Shown here piece by piece: positions 22,958 to 32,884 of a stretch of DNA of 64,000 nucleotides (the first letter of the stretch is position 1; each line of letters begins with the position of its first letter). The translations under genes and the position numbers were made by a program. The notes under the pieces are model-generated. The model saw nothing but the letters and a program-made list of their open reading frames with translations, was not told the origin of the DNA and searched no databases. The DNA is from Isoetes taiwanensis (lineage: Eukaryota; Streptophyta; Lycopodiopsida; Isoetales; Isoetaceae): contig JAJEKV010000533.1 of assembly GCA_021234155.1 (NCBI GenBank), positions 91,700 through 155,699 of the forward strand, in the 5' to 3' direction.

Positions 22958-24619
22958 ATGGGCTACGCTTGGCATGGATTGAGCGATTTTGTTGGAACCA
23001 GGTTCTACTTGAAGATGCATGGATGCAAGGCCATAGTTCTTGTCTGTTTTCTGCGGAATGGCATGCCGAGCAACCAAGGGTCTAGCGAAGGTGACAGAGG
23101 TATATTTCAGTCTGTGTCAATGCTGAAAAAACTTGCTAGAGGTGTTAGGTCTGGGCAGGGCATGCATGAGTGTGTGGATGAGGAGGGTCGACCTCCTGAG
23201 AGCAGCAGCGCTGGAGCTGCAAGGCCCAGGGGCAGCATGAATCGGCTGGCTCCCAATGATTTCCTGAGCCTTGAGTCACATCGGGTTTTCCATCGTAGTG
23301 CCTTTGTAGAGGTCCCTTCTGAGATGCTGCAGCTGCCACTAGAGAGAGCTCAGTGTAACCTGAGCATTCTGGCTAATGTCTGTGAGGGTTTTGTGCCAAC
23401 AAGGAAGAGAGGCAGGCCACGAAAGAATGTTGGAGTCGTAATTCATAAACAGAATGAAAGAGATGATCTTAAGAAGAGCAGACAGTTGCAAAAGGAGGAG
23501 AGCAAGAAGGTGAAACAGATGGAGAAAGAGAGGAGACAGAGGGAGAAGATGGAGGAACAAAAGAAGGTGAAGAGGTAGAAAGAGGAGAGGAAATGCATAC
23601 AAAAGAAAGAGAAGGAGATGAAGAAGAATTCAGAGAAGGATGGGAAAAGCAATGTGCTCGATGTCAGCGTGACTGTGACAGTAAGCGGGTCTGACATACT
23701 TGAAGAACACTATTTGAGAGCTTGCAAATTTTTAGATTCGGATTGTTTGGCTGGCATGGTGGCAGTGGAGCGTGGCTCCGAGGTTGATCATCTCCACTTG
23801 CAATGTGTGTTTCGAGTTCCTTCAACCACGCCTGCAGTTGTGAATGTCCGATTGAGGCAAGCTCTTGATTGGACGAACCACCATCCACCTGGTGATGTCA
23901 TTCTGTGCAAGGCCTTGAAGGATACTCGTTTGCATTGCTTCAAGGGGATGCTCGGATACTGTTTAAAAGATGCAGGTAAACTTCATTATAGAAATCATAT
24001 GAAATAGGTCTCCCCTGAGCAACTTCAGCGTGGCAAGATTCTGTACGCTTTGTACGGAGCTGGCGAGATCAAGCACTGTGTGGTGCTGGATAACAGGAAC
24101 TTGCTTGGTCGGGCCAGTCATTTTGTCATATATCATGGGAGATGGTAAAGGACTCCCAGCCTATGCTACACAATCGCTCGAATGCTGCGAACTAGAAAAT
24201 TCACCCTTTCTAGTGCCTGGGTTCTCCCTTGGAATTCCGCTCGAATCAGTTATCACAAAGTAGAGGCAGCTTGGAGGCTAACCTTGGATCCACATCATGC
24301 CTCCATCAAGGATATGCGCTGCGTGATTTATGGGCTGCCGCCAGGGAAGGAGCCAGTAGAGAAAGTGGGGAAAAGGCGCCATAGGTACTGAGACGATGCC
24401 TTGGCTTGTGCAGAATTAGATAGACTTGATGCCATGCTGGAGGAGGAAGCAAGCAGCGGTAATGAAGACAAGGATGCAGTAGACATTGTTGATTATCCAG
24501 GGGATGAAGAGTACCACGAGGAAACGCCTGCTTTCATGCCTCCTATACATGGCAGCCATCTGCCCTTTGAAGACTATATCCCTTTAAATATTATAGACCA
24601 CGGTTTTGACATTGGATAA
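22958..24619 (+). pseudogene. Replitron-like HUH endonuclease, one frame with four stops
   Basis: A single reading frame of about 554 codons runs from the ATG at 22,958 to the stop at 24,617-24,619 without frameshift, but has in-frame stops at 23,576 (TAG), 24,005 (TAG), 24,146 (TAA) and 24,389 (TGA). In order, it encodes an N-terminal low-complexity region, an AT-hook-like RKRGRPRKN (about 23,402-23,428), a long Lys/Glu-rich coiled-coil-like stretch, and a Rep-type fold with beta strand VSVTVTVSG. Next come an HUH motif His-Leu-His (23,789-23,797, followed by Leu-Gln) and a Tyr-Cys-Leu-Lys motif (Tyr at 23,957-23,959). These two are the metal-binding and nucleophile motifs of Y1 HUH endonucleases. 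Downstream phrases (VSPEQLQRGKILYALYGAGE, then RMLRTRKFTLSSAWVLPW) fit my recollection of the Replitron HUH and C-terminal domains. An acidic tail ends the frame. The stops make it non-functional as sequenced. Confidence 0.7.
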
Positions 24620-24669
24620 TACGAGTTCTTCAGCTGCCCTTATGTTGTTATGTTTCATGTAACTGATTG

Positions 24670-25116
24670 CTTGAATTTTGTGTTGCAGGCTCCCATGTTG
24701 AAGGCCCAGCCAGTGAAGGTAACATAGATGCCTCTCCTCCGCCTCCATTCTCTACGTTTATTCCCTTAGATGCAGAATCCGAGGAGAGGGACTGTGTTGA
24801 AGACTGTGCTGCTGCAATCGATGGTGCTTACTTCGATGTTGAATGGATGAAGACACAAACTTGGAGGATGGTGCATAGCCTATCTGTTAACTTGAGTAAT
24901 GCGATGGATATCCTGGAGGAAGCCTTGACTGCTATTGATGATCCCCATGGAGTTGTTCCAATGCGAGATAAAAGAGTCTTTAGGGCTGAAGTAAACCATG
25001 TACGAGCCATGCATGCGGCAGCTCCAGCAGCTAACTGCCGCTCATCCAAACACCATGCAAGCATAATGGCTTGTTCCAGTGGCTGGGTGTGCAGATCCTT
25101 TATTGTATGTATATAA
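24670..25116 (+). pseudogene. Possible downstream exon or tail of the Replitron-like unit
   Basis: An open stretch follows a TTGAATTTTGTGTTGCAG sequence that looks like a splice acceptor (exon start about 24,688). It is in a different frame from 22,958-24,619. It encodes an acidic, Pro-rich start (about 24,700-24,790) and then a helical, Met/Leu/Glu-rich stretch with VEWMKTQTWRMVHSLSVNLS. No domain is recognised and no good donor is seen upstream, so its link to the HUH frame is inferred from proximity and matching composition only. Confidence 0.35.
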
Positions 25117-25299
25117 ACTTGTAGTTTTCATGTTTGTCTTCCATTTGGACGTTGCTGTTTTGGCTCTAAATGCGAATTGTCATTGGCATCTGTAATACTT
25201 TATGCTCACGTTTCTGTTTCTGTGTTGTGCACAAACTTGTGGTATATATTCAATGTTCATATTGCTGTTTTGATCACAAGTTTCTGTTCTTTTGGTTGT

Positions 25300-25475
25300 A
25301 ATCTGGCACTAATGCCAGTTGTAATATGGCGCTAATGCCACTTGTGCCTAGCTAATGCCACATGTACAAACCACATTGTTTATGAATTGGCAATGATCAT
25401 TTATGAATTGGCAATGATCCACATTGTTTATGAATTAGCAATGATCATTTATGAATTGGCAATGATCATTAGCAT
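25300..25475. repeat. Hairpin-forming and 22-bp tandem repeats downstream of the HUH frame
   Basis: TGGCACTAATGCCA (stem TGGCA/TGCCA, loop CTAA) is followed by TGGCGCTAATGCCA and GCTAATGCCA. Then come about five copies of ATTTATGAATTGGCAATGATC up to about 25,470. A poly-T run follows at about 25,490. The location after a HUH-type coding region makes a terminal or subterminal element structure conceivable, but no end is proven. Confidence 0.6.
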
Positions 25476-26115
25476 AGAAGGCTGGGATTTTTTTTTTTAA
25501 TTTGCAAAGGAACCGATTAACATGGAGGGACCGATAAAATGGACTAGAGTGATAGAATTGAAGAAGGGTTTTAAAGATTTTCTGGATTTGGGCGCTAAAA
25601 CAGTGCCAAAAAGGATTTTTTAGTTTGAAAATGGCCGTAATGGAACAAAGCATGGAGGTTATGGCAATTATGGCACTTCACAAAGCTTTGAGAAATGTGC
25701 GCATCAATTCCGAATGGACATATTCGATTTTTGGACAATCAAGCCGAGGTCAGGAGTATATAGATCTCTCTTCTTTTTTTTATTTTTTTTTAAAGAATAT
25801 AGATCTTTCTTCATTTTTTGTTTCTTTCCAAATCTGACCAATCCATGGCGCCAAATTTTGCAAAAGATTTAAAAGGTAGAATAGGATAATAGGATGCAAG
25901 GCTAGAGACTGAGACGACGAACATCACCATAAATGCATCTCGCTTTAAAATTTTTTAGCACGTGTCAACCCTTATCTACTCGGCACAAAAAAAAAATAGC
26001 ATCACAGAATTAATAGAATCAAACAAAATTTTATGTGCATTAATACGTTGTGACAAGATAAAGACAGGGGGCGTGCAATAAGGTTCAAAAATACAAATAC
26101 TTAGAACTCCCAACT

Positions 26116-26299
26116 AGGAACATATAGAATTAGAACTTAGAACATATAGAATTAGAACTTTTGTTAAATTCCAATTCAATCCACTCAAGAGCTCCTTCTA
26201 ATCCACTAGGAACATATAGAATTAGAACTTAGAACATATAGAATTAGAACTTTTGTTAAATTCCAATTCAATCCACTCAAGAGCTCCTTCTAATCCACT
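26116..26299. repeat. Two-copy 92-bp tandem duplication
   Basis: 26,116-26,207 is repeated essentially perfectly at 26,208-26,299. Each unit itself contains two copies of GAACATATAGAATTAGAACT. It lies just downstream of the ferritin-like stop codon (26,339-26,341) and would fall in that gene's 3' flank or 3' UTR. Confidence 0.92.
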
Positions 26300-26338
26300 A
26301 TAGCCTCCTAGAGTTAAATTCTAATCTACTCTGGACTC

Positions 26339-28854
26339 CTATACTACAGATAACACCCTCAGAAGCTCCTTGTCCCAATTCCAAACTCCTACACAAAAGT
26401 AGCACAAATTATCGAAATAACCACCACAATAATAACTGCGTAACAGAAGGAAATGAACCCACCATGTCCAGTACCAACAAGACGAAGTTGAGCTACATAC
26501 TCTCCATGTTGTTTGAGTAATCTCACCTAAGAAAAAAACAAAACGGAAAACCACAAGAGTAAATGCCCCAAATACGCAATTCAAATCCAACTTACACAAA
26601 TCTAAATTGAGCCTCCCAAGAAACATTTGCACCCTCCAAAATCATGGCATCCAAGTTCCTACTCAACTCTAATTCTAGTGACCCACAAAGAAACAGATAA
26701 AACACTTCTAACATTCTAAAGCTCCTAAATTGACAAATTTTAAAGCTCTTGGCACGCTAATTACATGTGGTTGTAAAAAATGTTGAGATAAATAGAGAGT
26801 CATATCATTGTCCCCAGCTTCCTCGGCAACCTACACATGATCAATTAACTACTTCATTACTTACTATCTTTACGAACCCAACTCAAGTTGCAATATAAAC
26901 TTTTGAGATCGCATACGCTAACCTTTGTTAAAGCCAAGTATCTCTCCAATTGCAGTTTCTCCATAGCCAGAGTCAATTCCATGGCTAGAAAATATAACAT
27001 GTAATATTAAAAAAACCAAAATTAAATAAATAGCTTTGACGCAACACATACCATACAGGGCATCCCCTTTCTGCTCATGATTATATTCACTCATAGGCTC
27101 ATGAATCCTCTTCAAATCAATGCTTCCACCTCTTTTTGCCTATGAGGATCACAAAAAATAACTTAAATTCTAAAAAACATCATTACATAAAAACAAATAA
27201 AGCTGTTGAGGATGATCTTGCACCTCTTGGTGTGGATCGATGATGTGGCATGCCCTTTGGGCTGAATGGTCATCTCTCCAAGAGACACATCTCCATGATC
27301 AGACACACCTCTTCATAATCCATCCTATAAATGTATAAGCCAAGGCTGGGGCTATTCCAGTCACTCAGATCAATATATGCTTCCGCTATTCATATTTGTG
27401 AGATGGTATCAGAGCCCAGGTCGTAGCCTGGGCAAATTCGTGCTTAGAAGGATGGAGGACGCCAGTACTGAGGCTGGCAATGAGGAGGACGAGTCTCCTG
27501 ATCTGTAAGGAAAGTGGGCCTATTCTATTTACGCCATTCACATTCCAATCCATCTAAAGAAGACCCGGATGCCTGCATGCATTCCGGATATACGGTGCTG
27601 CTGGTGAGATGCATCTTGTGCTTGTGGTAGTATTTAGATGCTGTGAAGAATTTGCAGCAGAAGAGATGAAGCCCAAGCAGGTACATTCAAGATGCATGCT
27701 AGAGACTCCAGTTTGTTGCTCAAGACTCCATCCCTGTAGAGACGCCTGGTCCAAAACCAATTGGTCCAGAAGAACCCACATAGTGGTTTGTTGCAGGTAT
27801 TAGCAGAAGACTGCACTGCAATTTGAGGGGGAGTTGTCTGAAGATCTTGTTCTGGTTCGGATGCCAGATCAAGGGGGAGTGTTGAGAAAATGATCTCACA
27901 TCCTCACCGTACAAGTGGAGGGTTGATCAAGAGTCATGGCGATTCACAGTGGCGTTTGGGCTGGATCGATCCACCCAAACAGTCACACCTCTTCATATAT
28001 TCCTTATATATTTGTGCTACGGGTTGGGGCCTGTCAACCCAGTTTTTCTCTCATCATCAATATGTATTGATGATGAGAGAGATGATGAGAGAAAACTGGG
28101 TTGGACAGGCCCCAACCCGTAGCACAAATATATAAGGAATATATGAAGAGGTGTGACTGTTTGGGTGGATCGATCCAGCCCAAACGTCACTGTAACTGCT
28201 TGGTGACTCTTGATCAGCGTCCTCCACTTGTATGGTGAGGATGTGAGATCATTTTCTCAACAAAAGCTACCATGGAATAGACCTTACAGTGTAATTAGAA
28301 AGAGATAACGCATCAGCCCTCTCCTCCAGACTACGAGTTTTATAAAATCTTAACAAAAATCAGTTAAAACATATGTCAATTCCCTAAGTAAAAATACAGA
28401 CCTCAAATGACTGATTCAAAATTCAAAGTATTAACATACTTCACCAATCCTGGCAACGCCACACAGTCTCGATCAAAGTAATGAACAAGGGACTGAAAGG
28501 TATAAGCCATATTATAGGCCACACTGTGCAGAAAACAGGGCAAATGAGCAAGTAGAACAGAGTATCAGACAAAAACCAAGAAAAAGAACAAAAAAATGGC
28601 AGATTATGCGAAAGAAAATCAAGATTTAGGTTAGGCCGATCTTACTTGATAGCATTGGTAAGCTCCTTTTCACATTTCTGAGTGAAGAAATGGCGACTAA
28701 GGCACTTATCAACACGGTGCTCTGCAGGGCAGAGTTCGTCGAGGCCGGCCTTGAGTGCCAAAGCGGCTGCATCGTAGATTGTTTCCTCCCCTTCGAGGAC
28801 CGAGGGGGCAATTTTCCTCTGAGCTTCCGACCTCTGCTGATCCGGCGTCGCCAT
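26339..28854 (-). CDS. FER: Ferritin-like protein, 8 exons
   Basis: Iron-storage ferritin subunit family, assembled from eight exons on the minus strand: 28,854-28,646; 28,523-28,440; 28,348-28,288; 27,139-27,052; 26,984-26,923; 26,830-26,765; 26,526-26,463; 26,388-26,339. All introns are GT..AG and the phases close to a 227-codon frame ending in TAG. Family landmarks are YFDRDCVALPGLVKFYK (about residues 85-101), SLEERADA, AKRGGSIDL (119-127), EQKGDALYAMELTLAMEKL (140-158), EYVAQLRLVGTGHGVW (199-214) and a C-terminal helix WDKELL. Against the human H-chain ferroxidase centre, Glu61, Glu62 and Glu107 are kept (E106, E107, E156), but Glu27 is Ala72, Tyr34 is Phe79, His65 is Asp110 and Gln141 is His190. 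No clear plastid transit peptide is seen before the ferritin core; the N-terminal ~50 residues are unusual. Eight exons match plant ferritin genes as I know them. A bidirectional-looking TATATA lies near 29,003. Expression is untested, but nothing in the frame is broken. Confidence 0.85.
27204..28262 (+). mobile_element. TRIM-like LTR element with palindromic 3' end, in ferritin intron 3
   Basis: Flanked by a 5-bp duplication AAAGC (27,199-27,203 and 28,263-28,267). It starts TGTTGAGG (27,204). A primer-binding site TGGTATCAGAGC, complementary to initiator tRNA-Met as in copia elements, follows at about 27,404. A polypurine tract AAGGGGGAG (27,871-27,879) precedes TGTTGAGA (27,880), where the 3' LTR should begin. 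The 3' LTR is cut short near 28,062 and continues as its own reverse complement to CTCAACA at 28,262. The internal part (~450 bp) has no recognised gag or pol. The two LTR types share CACACCTCTTCATA and TATA-like phrases but are clearly diverged. The element lies within a spliced intron and leaves the gene's exons intact. Confidence 0.75.
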
Positions 28855-28998
28855 AGCTTTCTTTGCAAATCGCCATAGCTTCTCCGGGGCTTAAAAGAAG
28901 CGCCATAGCCCACGTCTTCCGTCCACGCGCCGTTCTCTCTTCCCATGCACACTGGCGGATAACGGGTGGCAATCGGAACTAAAAACAAATTGCTTTAA

Positions 28999-29010
28999 GA
29001 ATATATAAAA
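28999..29010. promoter_or_regulatory. TATA-like sequence upstream of ferritin-like gene
   Basis: GAATATATAAAAGG reads as a TATA box on the plus strand, and its complement also contains TATATA. It is about 150 bp upstream of the ferritin-like ATG (minus strand) and about 130 bp upstream of a short plus-strand open exon (29,136). It could serve either direction; the sequence does not decide. Confidence 0.35.
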
Positions 29011-29135
29011 GGTGCCCTCGCTCTAGCTCTGGCTTAACTGGCTCAACGTACTCGAAGATCAAACGTCTATTTGACCCTCTGGGCTGTATCAGTAAGTATG
29101 ATTGGTGAAGATTGATGCCGTATCAGTAAGTAAGT

Positions 29136-29273
29136 ATGATTGCTGAAGCTTGGTGTCATCAGAATTCCGAGTTGCTAGATCGGCATATTCAAGAGTTGTT
29201 CCTCAGTTTGATGACTGACGATCCTCGTTTTGTGGAGTATGCCTCCCAAGATAGGGTACATCATATGACAGAG
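29136..29273 (+). CDS. Candidate first exon, unrecognised
   Basis: A 46-codon open stretch from ATG 29,136 ends at GAG before GTAATT, a usable splice donor. It encodes a helical, acidic segment with LLDRHIQELFLSLMTDDPRF. I do not recognise the family and find no convincing second exon downstream in the next kilobase, so it may be a relic or a chance open stretch. It lies about 130 bp after a plus-strand TATA-like sequence. Confidence 0.25.
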
Positions 29274-30430
29274 GTAATTATAAGATACTAAGGTTTGAAT
29301 GAAATATATTTCAAGGTGTTAATTTCATACATGTATTATGCCAATTTAAGAGAAATGGCTTATGTATAGGCTTAGGAGAAATTCAAGGATTATAGAAGCT
29401 CTTGCTCTTGTGAACAAGCTCTTGCTCTTGCTCAGGATACCTTATAGAAGCTCTTTCTCTTGCTCTTGCTCTGCTCAGAATAGCTTATAGAAGAGCAAGA
29501 GAAAGGGCTTATTAGGAGAAATCCAAGGACTCATAAGGGATCAAAGTTTATTTTTGTCGATTACTCCACAACCAGGTCTTTATTCTAAGCTTTAACAGAT
29601 AGATGATCAGTAGATGACTAAAGATGGGTTCAGAGTTCCATGAACTGAATCGCGAATCTGTATTAGAAGCCAATTTCCAAACGTGGATGTTCAAAAGTTA
29701 CTATAGCAAGAGTTTTCGTCGGAGGTTGGTCCCGATTTTACTATAGAACTAGCCTTTGTCGAAGGTCTGATGGCAAGGCATATCCGATGTTCTTTCCCTT
29801 AACACAATCGCGTATTTATAGAGGCCAAAGCCTTTTGAAGAAAAAAGTTGTTAAATAGAATTAGTCGAAGCCTTTTGTCCCTTTTCCATATATGATTTTG
29901 CCTTAAAATATCTTCAAAGGTCTTGGCTTCATTTAATCATCCTTTTTGGGTTGCCCCTAGGAGGCAAACCCTTGCGTATGTGGCTTTGTGGCATATCCTA
30001 GGTATATGCTGGAATATACTTAGGATATGTCAATGACTGCTCCAAACCCTTTGTTGCCTATAAACTGGCGGTCTCGCGCGTTCTGGATCGCGGATGTTCC
30101 AAACGGGTAACTGGCGGTGGTTTGAAACTGGCGGTGGTTTGAAAAATGGTCGAGGTGGTTTCGCTACGTACTGCAAAATACTAAAACACTCGTTTAGAAC
30201 ATACTCTCTGTTCAAGAGGTTAGTCGAATCAAACCTAAGTTTATGATCTTGTGTGCATCAAGTTTGTAGGTAGCTTGCGTGCAATGCCTAAGAAAATGGA
30301 ATTATTAGTCTGTTTACGCGAATGAATTCGAAAAGCATATGTCCGAGCCAAGTCACAAGAAAAAGCGTTCTTAATGTTTACATAAAACTTGCTACCTTAG
30401 CAAATGTTAACTCATCAATGGCTACGTTCT
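29274..30430. other. No recognisable gene
   Basis: Contains short GCTCTTGCTCTT-rich runs (about 29,395-29,500) and a twofold CTGGCGGTGGTTTGAAA (about 30,109-30,140). No protein family, RNA gene or terminal repeat is recognised. Confidence 0.5.
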
Positions 30431-30439
30431 TAATAAGGG

Positions 30440-32884
30440 GCTGCAATCAGATGTCATACTTGGGAATAGGCTCCTTAATATGTATGGCAAGGACAAAGAT
30501 CCAGAGGCTGCACATAAAGTATTCAATATGTTGTACTTGATTGCTTGGTCAGCAATAATCTCTATTTATGCTCAAGATGGGCACGACAAACATGCTTTAC
30601 AACTTATTCAACAAATGAAGTTTGAAGGCATTGAGCCAAATAGCATTACTTTCAGCAGTATTCTTGATGCATGTAGAACTTCGAAAGTCCTTGTTGAAGG
30701 TAAATTCGTCCATGCTTGTGCCTTAACAGGTCCACATGTATTTGATGTTGTCTTGGAAAATGCTCTTGTCAATATGTATAGTAAGTGTGGAAGTTTAGAA
30801 GACGCTGAAAGAATATTTGTTAGCATGCATCAATTACATATTATATCTTGGGCCTCTATAATTGGATCTTATGCCGATCATGAATATAGAGAGGAATCCA
30901 TTCAAGTCTATCAGCAGATGCATCTTGGAGGCTTTAACCCTAATAAAATCACAATTATCAATGTCGTAAGTGCTTATGATTGTGTATTTTTGACAAAAGG
31001 AAGGAAGGAAGGAAGGAAGTTTATTTTAACGTCCACGGAGGCCAGAGGCCTATGAGACGATACATGCAGAGAATAGGCAAAAAAGCCAAAAACCCCAACA
31101 CCAAAAACAAACAATGTAACTGTACAGTAGAACCCTACTACCGGGATGAAAAAACCCCCACTTGGGAGGAAAAATCCTAACAGTAGGCTCTCAAATACCA
31201 TGCCCCAGAAGAGCAAGTCTGACGGCCGAAATCTGCAGGATGTAAGCTCCCAGTCGCGCTACCAGAGGTGATGCGAGTAACTGATGTAGCGGCGTGTCAG
31301 AGCATCTAAGATCAATGGGCACTGCTCGGACATGGGCATATGCTGGGCACCGCTGGAGGGCATGGTGCTCATCCTCTATCACGTGCATCTCACAACACTG
31401 ACATATCCTCTCCTCCCTGGGGATCCCGTGCCCGCCATTCACCCCCCAGCGAAACAATGGTTCATGCTGAGTGCATCAAAATTAAGTTGGAGATGGACGT
31501 TGTTTTGGGAACTGCATTTGTTAGCATGTATGGTAAATGTGAGGACCTTGGGCTGGCATGCAAGGTACTTAGTGCGATGGAAAGCAGGAACATAGATAAT
31601 GGTTGCGCATGCCAGATGTCGTTATAATAAAGAGTGCATCAAGCTCCTCCGAAAAATGCAAGAGGAAGGAATTAAGCCAAATAAGGATACATATTTTAGC
31701 ACTATTACTGCATTCGGGGAGCTTTCTTAGTTGGGACAGGGAATGAATACATACGGGAAATCTGGTGATGTAGATTCTGCATGGGAAGTATTTAATGAAA
31801 TTGAAGAAATGCACATAGTTTCTTGCAATTCTTTGATTTCTGTATGTTCTCAGGGAGGTTATAAGGAACAAATAATATGTTTATTCCAACAAATGATGAG
31901 GAAAGGACCAAAACCAAATAATATTATGTATATTACAATCCTCGCTACATATGCTAATGATACACATCTAGCAACAGGAAAGAAAAAATCCATGCCCATT
32001 TGTTGGAAGGTGGATTGCCTTATGATATTGTATTAGAAAATGCACTTTTACACATGTACAGCGAATGTGGAAGCTTTGAAGATGTGCACAAAGTGTTCAA
32101 CCAAATGCAGGAAAGGAATATTATATCATGGTCAACTATGATTGCAGCACATATAGAGCATGGTTATGGAAAAGAGGCATTTGGCATTTATCAACAAATG
32201 CAGTTAGTAAAGGAGAGTTCAAACACCATTATCTACATAGTTCTTCTCAACGATTGTGCCAGATTCAGTTTTTTAATAGAAAGCAAATTAATTCATGCAC
32301 ATGCTATATAGTATGGGTTTGAATCGGCAACTATCGTTGGGAATGTCCTCATCAATATGTCTGGGAAGACTGATAATCTGGATGATGCATCTGAGATTTT
32401 CAACCGGATGGATGAGTAAGATGTCATATCCTGGAATACAATTATTGCAACGTATTCCCAGTATGGTTTTTTCAAAGAGGCCTACTATCTTTTTCAACAG
32501 ATGCAGTTGCATGGCTTCAAACCAGATGATGCCATGTTCATCAACATTCTAAATGCATACACTAGCAGAGCCGTAGCGAGGCTTTTGCATATCCAGATTG
32601 ATATGAATGGTTTCAATGGTAATTTAACATTAGAAACTGCCCTTGTCAACACTTACGGTAAGTGTAGAAGCTATATGATGCAAGGATTATTTTTTGATAG
32701 GCTCCAATATAAAAGTCTGGTAACATGGAATGCAATGATTGCAGTGTCTGCACATCATGGTTATGGAGGTGAAGCACTTCAACTCTCTTGCCAGATGTAA
32801 CTTCAAGGTCTCAACCGAAATGATATCACTTTAGTAAGCATTTTAACTGCCTGCAGTCATGCAGGGTCTGTCCATGTAGATTAA
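30440..32884 (+). pseudogene. Pentatricopeptide-repeat (PPR) protein pseudogene
   Basis: PPR proteins are helical-repeat RNA-binding proteins, usually organellar. The plus strand holds many degenerate ~35-residue repeats with typical phrases such as GLQSDVILGNRLLNMYGKD, ALVNMYSKCGSLEDAERIF, NIISWSTMIAAHIEHGYGKE and VTWNAMIAVSAHHGYGGEAL. The frame shifts repeatedly (before 30,480, around 31,625, near 31,995-32,000, near 32,500) and stops interrupt it (for example after 32,310, at 32,417 and near 32,798). A LINE fragment (about 30,996-31,452) splits one repeat: VVSAYDCVFLTKG on the left continues as VHAECIKIKLEMDVVLGTAF on the right. The last recognisable part is about 32,870. No DYW or E domain is seen. 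Decayed beyond function. Confidence 0.85.
30996..31452 (-). mobile_element. 5'-truncated LINE 3' end inserted in the PPR pseudogene
   Basis: On the minus strand 31,457-31,191 encodes the C-terminal end of a non-LTR reverse-transcriptase polyprotein. A zinc-finger-like segment ICQCCEMHVIEDEHHALQRC is followed by PAYAHVRA, as in the post-RT Cys/His motif of plant LINE ORF2 proteins. After the stop comes ~170 bp of 3' untranslated sequence and a tail that reads (CCTT)n on the minus strand, (AAGG)n at 30,996-31,019 on the plus strand. The microsatellite tail instead of poly(A) is notable. Exact ends and target duplication are not resolved. Confidence 0.7.

Noticed and set aside
26389-26526. A ferritin with a C-terminal membrane anchor (reading through to TAG at 26,389)
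   Set aside because: The hydrophobic tail comes from reading an intron. A GTGGGT donor at 26,462 and a TTTTGTGTAG acceptor at 26,389 join the frame to an eighth exon that encodes the expected GHGVWNWDKELL ending, as in other plant ferritins. An intron-retained form cannot be excluded but is not supported.
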